From: Thalassiosira profunda | Lineage: Eukaryota; Bacillariophyta; Thalassiosirophyceae; Thalassiosirales; Thalassiosiraceae | Assembly (NCBI GenBank): GCA_036939355.1 | Contig: JALLAP010000524.1 | Span: 1 to 12,168 of the forward strand | Direction: 5' to 3' | Length of the DNA: 12,168 nt | Translations under genes and position numbers: made by a program | Shown here: one piece after another, positions 6,565 through 12,168 of the stretch | Layout of the letters: every line of letters begins with the position of its first letter | How positions within the stretch are numbered: position 1 is the stretch's first letter | Notes under the pieces: model-generated | Databases searched by the model: none | What the model was told of the DNA's origin: nothing | The model's input: only the letters and a program-made list of their open reading frames with translations

Positions 6565-7842
6565 TCATCTGTCTCCTCCAATTTCGAAGACGATTGCATC
6601 TTCCTTAGCCACTTTCAGTAAGTTCGCTCTCGCCTGCTTCCCCAGCTCCACCGGGAACCAGACTCCCGGCGGCACCGTTGCCGCGTCTTTATCTTTCACG
6701 CTGTTCGCCACTTCCAAAGCAAAGGCGGCCGTGGCCAGTCCCACGCACTGCTCCAAATCCGGGTGGGCTATCCTCAGCGTGACCGTCTCTTTCTCTCCGC
6801 CTTTGTTTGCAGTGACATCGACCCGCATCGCATTCGTGGCGCCTACCAATTTGTCAACCAGTCGAATGATCGGTTCCGAGAAGAGGGAGAAGGCCTGCAT
6901 CGCATCTCGATTGTACAGAAGCGATCGCGGCAGAGCCTTCATCGCGCCAAAGAGGTAATTCCAGAACAGTGGCGCGGTACCAAACCGCGAGGAGCAGTTG
7001 GGCGCCTTGCCTTCTGTGACGTAGAGCGCCGTGGTCGGAACATCGGGATTGTCCAACAGCCACACAGGCTTGGTGCCAATGTTCCCTCCGAAGTCCACTT
7101 CTCTCATTTCCGTCCAGGGCTCCACATCTTTCCGTTTTCCGTTGAAAAATGTGATTGCCGGCGTGGCCAACAAGAGAAATGTAGCGCTCACAATCGTCGG
7201 ACCGGCATTCCCTGTTCCTGCCGTAAAAAATGAATAGCAAATGTCTTCAATCTCCACGTCCTCGGATGTTCCTTTCAGCTGCTCACACCCCTCTGCGGCC
7301 ATCAGTGCCGACACCCCCGGCCAAATGCCACTGCTCACGATGGCAGGGACGCCCGCGTCCTTTGCCCGTTGATCCAAATCCTTCTTGGATACTTCGGCCA
7401 ACTCCCATTCGTCGCAAACATCCACGTACGGTATCGCCAGATCGAGGCACGCCGACAGCAGCACCGGCTTGCGTCGTCCCTGAAATGGTCCCGCGGTGTG
7501 CACCACGAGGCACTCGTCCGACGAGCAGGATGCCTGCCACTCGGCCAACGTTCTCTGCAACAGTGCTTCGTCCCCATCGATGTCCAAAGGTAAAAAATCG
7601 ACCCCCTGCGACGGAATGACGTTCTGTCGAATGGCAGCGTCATAGGAGTCCTCCCTTCGTCCGCCGACCGTGATGGAGGTGGGCTGCTGTTGCCGATCCG
7701 AGAGGGTCTTCAGCCAGCGGACGGTGGAGCCGCCGACCCTTCCCGACCCGCCCACCACGAGGACGTTGTTTAGGGCGTTGGTGCTGCTGCAACTGCAACT
7801 CAGCAGCGCCAATGCGACGAAGGCGAGCGATGATAGGCTCAT
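6565..7842 (-). CDS. Saccharopine-dehydrogenase-like Rossmann-fold protein
   Basis: The 425-aa protein starts at the first ATG in this open frame (7842; context CAAAGATGAG); the frame is open further upstream but has no ATG there. A hydrophobic segment (residues 5-23, ending CSSTNA) looks like a signal peptide or anchor. It is followed almost at once by VLVVGGSGRVGGSTVRWL (27-44), the GxxGxxG dinucleotide-binding motif. HTAGPFQG (115-122), SACLDLAIPYVDVCDEWE (130-147) and SSGIWPGVSAL (170-180) match the pattern of the saccharopine dehydrogenase NAD(P)-binding domain, where AGP and the Y(V/I)D segment are conserved. The C-terminal half is less familiar. Many family members are oxidoreductases not involved in lysine metabolism, so the substrate is left open. 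It is divergent from cdsA. Confidence 0.85.
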   Translation of the reverse strand: MSLSSLAFVALALLSCSCSSTNALNNVLVVGGSGRVGGSTVRWLKTLSDRQQQPTSITVGGRREDSYDAAIRQNVIPSQGVDFLPLDIDGDEALLQRTLAEWQASCSSDECLVVHTAGPFQGRRKPVLLSACLDLAIPYVDVCDEWELAEVSKKDLDQRAKDAGVPAIVSSGIWPGVSALMAAEGCEQLKGTSEDVEIEDICYSFFTAGTGNAGPTIVSATFLLLATPAITFFNGKRKDVEPWTEMREVDFGGNIGTKPVWLLDNPDVPTTALYVTEGKAPNCSSRFGTAPLFWNYLFGAMKALPRSLLYNRDAMQAFSLFSEPIIRLVDKLVGATNAMRVDVTANKGGEKETVTLRIAHPDLEQCVGLATAAFALEVANSVKDKDAATVPPGVWFPVELGKQARANLLKVAKEDAIVFEIGGDR

Positions 7843-8346
7843 CTTTGCTGTCTTCGAATAATCTGCAGCACTGTCAACAGGACCTTTGGTCGTCAGAGCC
7901 TTCGCCTCTGATCCTGCCTCGAGCCTGATGTTGGCTGCGGCGGGCGCGGCGCTGAGGTAGAACGCGGGGAGGTGGGTGTGCACTGTGCACTGTGCACCGA
8001 GCGAGAGCACAGAGACAGATTTAGCGGGCAAATTGGTCCCCCCTCTCTTTCGAGTGGGAAGCCCGCTGGCAAGATGCGTCTACAAATATTTCATTTTATT
8101 AGGATCCATGGGGGAAAGCCCGCCTACGCCGCGATATCCGCCCCCTAAATTTAGGTTGAGGTGAACCCTTTGTCAAAACGTCAGTGCGGAACAAGACGAA
8201 GACGAGGAAGCCAACGGAACAACAACAATCGACAACACAACACGCGCTGTTGGAGATTCGCCTCTCGATTCCACTGTTGATTGAGAGATTCACGCTGTCC
8301 GTTGCCACGCGGTTGTCCTTCTCCGTCTCGTTGCTGCGCATAAAGC
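7843..8346. promoter_or_regulatory. Divergent promoter region, dehydrogenase-like / cdsA genes
   Basis: These 504 bp separate the start codons of two genes pointing apart. An A/T-rich segment (CAAATATTTCATTTTATTAG) at about 8082-8101 could serve as a core promoter. The stretch just upstream of cdsA (about 8213-8245) is rich in CAA-type repeats (AACAACAATCGACAACACAA), as expected of an unstructured 5' UTR. The three 7-bp copies listed separately are near the dehydrogenase-like gene. The minus strand is open without stops to about 8031 but has no ATG above 7842, so I read it as 5' UTR. Confidence 0.5.
7977..7997. repeat. Triple tandem TGTGCAC
   Basis: Three perfect head-to-tail copies of the 7-mer TGTGCAC occupy 21 bp. 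Each contains the palindrome GTGCAC. They lie 135 bp upstream of the dehydrogenase-like start codon and 350 bp from cdsA. Confidence 0.85.
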
Positions 8347-10306
8347 ATGCCGTCACTCGTTCGTTGGGCGGCGCTGTTCCACCTCCTCGCACTGCAGGGC
8401 GACACCGCCTCCGTCGGCGCCTTCCAGGCCCCGCTGCCCCGGGCCGGCGGTGCACCCAGCGTGGCGCGAGATGGGCGGCCGTTGTCGTTGGGAATAGCCT
8501 TCGATCCGCGGCGGCAGCCTCATTCGACCCGCCGGCATTTGCAGACGGTGCTGCAAGCAGTTGCAAAGGACAGCGAGAACGAAACGGATGTCGGTGCCAA
8601 TGCCGCCGCTGCCTCGCCTCCTTCCTCGCAGACCACGGGCACAAACGCCAAAGCAAATGACGCCGATGCAGAGGAGGAGTCCTCGTCCAACAATCCCTTC
8701 AAGAAGGCCTACCACCTCTACGTCGATTACTTCGACCGCCTCTGGGCCGAGACCGACGTCGACCACCGCCAGCGCCTGGCCCGACAAAAGGCCCGGGACG
8801 CCGTCCTCCACGTGAAGAACATGGTGGGGAGCGGGGGATCCGGGACGGGGGAGGAATACCTCTTCAGGGAAACTTTGAGTGCCAACGGGACGGCGATCGA
8901 TCCGTCGATCGAGGGAGAGGAGGCGGTGTTCGCCGACCTCGACGAAGATGTGCGTGTGAAGATGGACGAGGCGTGCGATCTGATGTTGGGCCAGTTGGAC
9001 GAGCAGGGCAACAGAAAGAAGGCAAAGAAGCTGTTTGGGAATGGCAAGAAGGCCGCGGCGCCGGTGGCGAGCAAGGGGGCGGCAGGAGACACCGCACCGC
9101 ATCTCCCTGTCATCAACGAGGAGGGCGATTTGATCTCCCCCGCGTATTCCTCCGCCACCTCTGCAGCTATCGCCACCGCCAACGAGACCCCGGAGCTGAC
9201 CAAGGCACTCGTCGACACCGCAAAAGCTCCTGCGGCCGAAAAGAAGAAGAAGAAGGGAGGGCGCTCCGTCCTCTTCGGGGCCACCATGGGACTCGCCGTT
9301 GCATGCTGGGTCTATTCAGGGAACTACATCTTTACCACTCTCTTCACCCTCATGACGGCCCTGGGGCAGCTGGAGTATTACCGCATGGTCATGAACACGG
9401 GGATTTACCCGGCGCGACGGATCAGCGTGGTGGGCGCGTGCGCCACGTTCGTGACGGCGCTGTTCGCACCGGACTTGCACCAGATCGTCTTGCCGGTGGC
9501 GAGCACGTGGGCGATGATCTGGTTTTTGACGATGCGACGGAGCGTGACGACGATCAGCGAGATTGCCACGACGTTCACGGGGATGTTTTATCTGGGTTAC
9601 ATTCCCTCGTTTTGGGTTCGGTGAGTTGTGTGGATAATGGAATGTCAGGTCATCCAGGAAGGCATCACTCTCATGTTCATTCTTCTCGTCAATCAACAGC
9701 ATACGGCAGCTCGGAGGAGATCTGATGCCGCCGACCCGGCTGGCGCCCCTCGTCAAACCCCTCTTGGATCACCTCGGACAAAAGAAGCTTCCAGCCTTCT
9801 TGCCAAAGACAATCTCCTTTCCCATAACGGTTGGAAGCAACTTCATCTTCTGGTCGTGGCTCTGCATCGCTTTCTCCGATGTTGGCGGATACTTCGCCGG
9901 CCGCCGGTTTGGCAAGACAAAGCTGGGCGCCATCAGTCCGGCTGCGGGGAAGACGAGCCCCAATAAGACGGTGGAGGGAGTCATTGGCGGATGCGCGTTC
10001 AGTCTGGTGTTGGCCACGCTCGGGGCGTGGGTGCAAAAGTGGCCGTATTGGATGGTGCTGGGGCCCATTCATGGAGTGCTGCTTGCGCTGTTGGGACTGG
10101 TGGGAGATCTCACAGCCAGTATGCTCAAGAGAGATGCCGGATTGAAGGACTTCGGCGATTTGATTCCAGAGCATGGCGGCATCATGGACCGCGTGGACAG
10201 TTACATTTTCACGGCTCCGTACGGCTGGATCATGTGCGGATATGTCATTCCATGGCTGAAGCGAGTTGCGGAGGCCAGAGCTGCGGTTGGAGTGTTGGCT
10301 GTGTAG
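8347..10306 (+). CDS. cdsA: Phosphatidate cytidylyltransferase (CDP-diacylglycerol synthase), plastid type
   Basis: It makes CDP-diacylglycerol from phosphatidate and CTP, the precursor of phosphatidylglycerol and phosphatidylinositol. Exons are 8347-9620 and 9700-10306; the 79-nt intron (GTGAGT..ACAG) splits an Arg codon, giving 626 aa. The complete CDS signature is at 565-591: SMLKR, then KD (574-575), then PEHGGIMDRVD. SPNKTVEG (511-518) is the other conserved block. About seven membrane spans are visible from residue 308 onward. The N-terminus has a weak signal peptide ending VGA-FQAP and an Arg/Ser-rich stretch, consistent with a bipartite plastid presequence, so it may supply plastid PG. 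Between this and the first span lies an unusual region of roughly 230 residues, acidic and Ala-rich with a moderately conserved-looking helix (NPFKKAYHLYVDYFDRLW, 116-133) and a Lys run (299-303). Bacterial CdsA lacks this extension. Confidence 0.96.
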
Positions 10307-10400
10307 GCGAATGGTTCCTGGTAAGGGAGGTGTTGGAGATGTACATATTGAAAAAGAACGATGATGCGCTGCAATCAACGAGCTACGAATCAGTATCGTC

Positions 10401-10419
10401 TGTGCTAATAGTTAGCACA
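10401..10419. repeat. Perfect inverted repeat TGTGCTAA-TAG-TTAGCACA
   Basis: Two 8-bp arms are perfectly complementary around a 3-nt loop. The repeat lies in the 137 bp between the convergent stop codons of cdsA and the trypsin-like gene. It would form the same hairpin in either transcript, so it may mark or stabilise both 3' ends; binding of a dimeric protein is another possibility. No U-run follows it. Confidence 0.75.
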
Positions 10420-10443
10420 AGAGGCTTCATACCCGTCGCCTCC

Positions 10444-11332
10444 TCATTCTATATCACACTCAAAGTATGCCGGCGGGTCTGAACTTTCCGCACAGACGTG
10501 CCCTCTGATCCAATCATACTGAGCAGAAATCCGAGCATACACCCCTGGAAAGAACTTGTGAGCGCACTCAACGCCCCAGCTGACAATGCCCACCTGCACG
10601 TCGCCCGAATTCTCTCGAAGCACGAGCGGTCCGCCCGAATCTCCCGTGCAGCTGTCTTCGCCATCGTCTGCCGCACACATCATCTGTGCGGAGATGCCCG
10701 GAGTACGTCTCGTTGTACCCACCAAGGATTGTTCCGTTTACTTCCGTTCCGCCAACGGTACCGTTGCTTTGTTCGCAGCTCTCGTTGGACACCACAAAGA
10801 CGTCAGTTTCCATAAGATCCTCCGAGTATGAGCGATCCGACACGTTGTGGACGCCCCATCCCATCACCGACACCGCAGTTCCAGCGGGCACGATGCCGGG
10901 GCTCAACGTCACCAAGTCCACGTCCGCTGTCGTCGTTCGATTGAGTTTCAGGATCATGTAATCGAAGTCCGTCGTGCCCCAATCGAAGTTAGGGTGGTCG
11001 ATCTCCTCTGACACAGTCACCTCGTCCCCGTCGCCAGTGCTCAGATCCGTCCGGCCGATGATGGCCTTGTAGCCAACTTCGTATCGTAAGCAATGTGCTG
11101 CGGTGAGGACGATGTCTGGTGCGATCATCGAGCCGCCGCAAAAATGGCCCCGTACATCCTGAAGAGACACCGCGTAGGAATACTGTCCCGCTTCCACCTC
11201 GTTGCCTCCGATGATTCTCGTTCGTAACTCCCTCGGCTGCTGGCCGCCGCGGAGGGACGCCGACGCGGCCGACGACGCCGACGTCGCGACGAGGCCCTGC
11301 ACCATGAGCAACGTAGAGTAGAAGAAGTGCAT
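10444..11332 (-). CDS. Secreted trypsin-like serine protease (S1 family)
   Basis: The first ATG in frame is at 11332. It encodes a signal peptide (MHFFYSTLLMVQGLVATSAS), a short propeptide ending in Arg, and the activation start IIGGNEVEAG (residues 40-49). Catalytic His80 is in LTAAHC, Asp124 in DFDYMILKL, and the Ser in CTGDSGGPL. The Asp six residues before that Ser (DSCTGDS) and the Gly residues in SWGVEC and FPGVYARI predict cleavage after Lys/Arg. Several N-glycosylation sites (NRT, NVS, NES, NGT, NET) fit secretion. The frame shifts near 10696: GGYNETYSG (frame 1) must join ISAQMMCAADDGEDSC (frame 2). Either two bases are missing from one codon, or a 58-nt GTAAAC..CACAG intron (10741-10684) is removed, giving exons 11332-10742 and 10683-10444 and 276 aa. 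Role unknown; extracellular digestion or processing is likely. Confidence 0.92.
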
Positions 11333-11689
11333 GGCGGCCGACCAGATTATGGGCACATCTCGAGCGAAAGAGCCACGCCCCTCTCGAAGTGGTGGGATCG
11401 AAAGGACACCACCTCCCGGGGTCGCCTGGACGATCTTGCAGGGCGGGCTGAGCGGGGAAGTTGTGTTTGGAGTTTTGAGTTGGAGTCTCTGCTGTGTTGG
11501 ACACAAAGAGCGAAAGGATACTTTTCTATCTTGTACTAGGTAAGTACCCCGTAGATGTAGGTAGGGAGGGAGACTCCTTGTTTCCTGTTCGGATCGGGGC
11601 TGAAGGGTGCTTACTGCTTTGAGCTATGGACTTACTGCTTTGTTTACTGCTTTGGCTGTTACTGCTTACTGCTTCGGGGTTACTGGAAT
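11333..11689. other. Intergenic region between trypsin-like and isomerase-like genes
   Basis: Both flanking genes run on the minus strand, so this 357-bp stretch holds the 3' UTR of the isomerase-like gene and the promoter of the protease. Apart from the repeat cluster described separately I see an imperfect inverted element around GTACTAGGTAAGTAC (about 11533-11547). The minus-strand frame continues open upstream of the protease ATG but contains no earlier ATG. No other gene or RNA is visible. Confidence 0.55.
11611..11686 (-). repeat. Cluster of AAGCAGTAA repeats in a 3' UTR
   Basis: On the minus strand the 9-mer AAGCAGTAA occurs five times (plus-strand positions 11611-11619, 11632-11640, 11644-11652, 11659-11667 and 11666-11674), with a partial CCAGTAA at 11680-11686. 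Two copies overlap by two bases; spacing of the others varies (starts 7, 15, 12 and 21 bases apart). The cluster begins within 5 bp of the isomerase-like stop codon, so it would be at the start of that 3' UTR. Confidence 0.85.
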
Positions 11690-12168
11690 TTATTTCAACA
11701 GGGCCCCGCTCAGAACGCCCTCCATCTCGACGGGCCCGCTCCCGTAATTCGGCATCTTGATCTTCGCGTTCAACGCCAGTTGATCCCATACGGACATGAT
11801 GCTGTTCGCGCACAATGCCCCCGAGCTTGCAACCGCTGGCACCCCGATGCCCGAAGTGGTGCTGTCGCCGCACCGGTAATAGCCCTCGAGGGGAGTCGTC
11901 ACCTCCGGGAATTTCCACCCCTCCTCGTTGCCGGGGGCTATTGCCAACCCGTAGTTGCCGCGATGCCGCGACAAGAACCGGGCGTGTGTCAACGGCGTCG
12001 CCACCTTCTCGACGGTGCAGGCGCCCTTCACGACAGCCGGGGCTCTCTTTTGGATGGCGTCCCAGATGGGTTGGGCCCGCTCGTCTTTGAATTTCTGGTA
12101 CGTTTCGTCCTTATCTCGTGCAGCGGCGTCGTCCATGAGGTGCTCGAACTTTTCCCAATCTTCGAACG
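11690..12168 (-). CDS. Carotenoid-isomerase / phytoene-desaturase-like FAD oxidoreductase, C-terminal part
   Basis: Only the last 158 residues are present; the frame is open to the right edge (first complete codon at 12166) and the N-terminal FAD-binding Rossmann domain lies outside. Recognisable parts are an amphipathic segment (YQKFKDERAQPIWDAIQKRAP), then TPLTHARFLSRHRGNYGLAI, then TTPLEGYYRCGDSTTSGIGV and PAVASSGALCAN. The order GTPxTH-RFL-R-GxYG followed by a GDS-(x)-GIGVPAVA block is what CRTISO-like and related flavin amine-oxidase-fold carotenoid enzymes show near their C-terminus, where the GDS segment contacts FAD. Substrate cannot be told from this part: prolycopene isomerase, a diatom CRTISO paralog, or a retinol-saturase-like enzyme are all possible. 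The usual phrase is GDSxFPGxGV; here Thr-Ser replaces Phe-Pro. Confidence 0.87.
   Translation of the reverse strand, partial: FEDWEKFEHLMDDAAARDKDETYQKFKDERAQPIWDAIQKRAPAVVKGACTVEKVATPLTHARFLSRHRGNYGLAIAPGNEEGWKFPEVTTPLEGYYRCGDSTTSGIGVPAVASSGALCANSIMSVWDQLALNAKIKMPNYGSGPVEMEGVLSGALLK

Noticed and set aside
7843..8031. N-terminal extension of the dehydrogenase-like protein upstream of 7842
   Set aside because: The frame is open but has no ATG (it would need a TTG start), and the extension would bury the hydrophobic N-terminal segment.
8099..8656. Minus-strand open frame opposite the cdsA 5' region
   Set aside because: Arg-rich low-complexity product, no motif, and overlap with the cdsA presequence region on the other strand.
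10742..11506. Protease start upstream of 11332
   Set aside because: The upstream frame lacks an ATG, and the ATG at 11332 is followed directly by a good signal peptide.

Overview
This is nuclear DNA of a photosynthetic eukaryote, most probably a diatom or close stramenopile with a red-type secondary plastid. Genes carry short GT-AG introns (76, 79, 92, 167 and 503 nt where both ends are clear), face in alternating directions and lie close together (nine genes in 12.2 kb). Two precursors begin with a signal peptide followed by a Phe-containing cleavage region (CNA-FHPP and VGA-FQAP), which resembles the diatom ASAF plastid-import motif. The Lys/Arg-rich MPSRKKSKG start joined to a C-terminal MYND finger resembles a family I associate with Thalassiosira-like centric diatoms. 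That last point is recalled knowledge, and the genus is an inference.

Layout, left to right: (1) the 5' end of a secreted exo-beta-1,3-glucanase-like gene, minus strand, cut by the window edge; (2) an SGNH-hydrolase-like gene, plus strand, whose reading frame breaks in the middle; (3) a complete four-exon nucleoside diphosphate kinase, minus strand, with a 13-nt first coding exon; (4) a two-exon, four-KH-domain protein of FUBP/KSRP type, plus strand, with a 503-nt intron inside KH4; (5) an intergenic stretch of about 590 bp with a palindrome and a repeated 14-mer; (6) a single-exon MYND-finger protein, plus strand; (7) a saccharopine-dehydrogenase-like Rossmann protein, minus strand, converging on gene 6 with only 24 bp between stop codons; (8) a two-exon, plastid-type phosphatidate cytidylyltransferase with a long N-terminal extension, plus strand; (9) a secreted trypsin-like protease, minus strand, with either a frame break or a 58-nt intron; (10) the C-terminal end of a carotenoid-isomerase-like FAD oxidoreductase, minus strand, running off the right edge.

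The genes do not form one pathway. Three divergent pairs (glucanase/SGNH, NDPK/KH protein, dehydrogenase/CdsA) share intergenic promoter space, and three convergent pairs share short 3' regions. I see no mobile element, CRISPR array, rRNA or tRNA, and nothing that is clearly a new biological system. The points most worth checking are two reading-frame breaks that can each be bridged by a very short GT-AG intron lying over conserved protein sequence, the KH4 intron that could yield a truncated isoform, and several small repeats and palindromes between genes.
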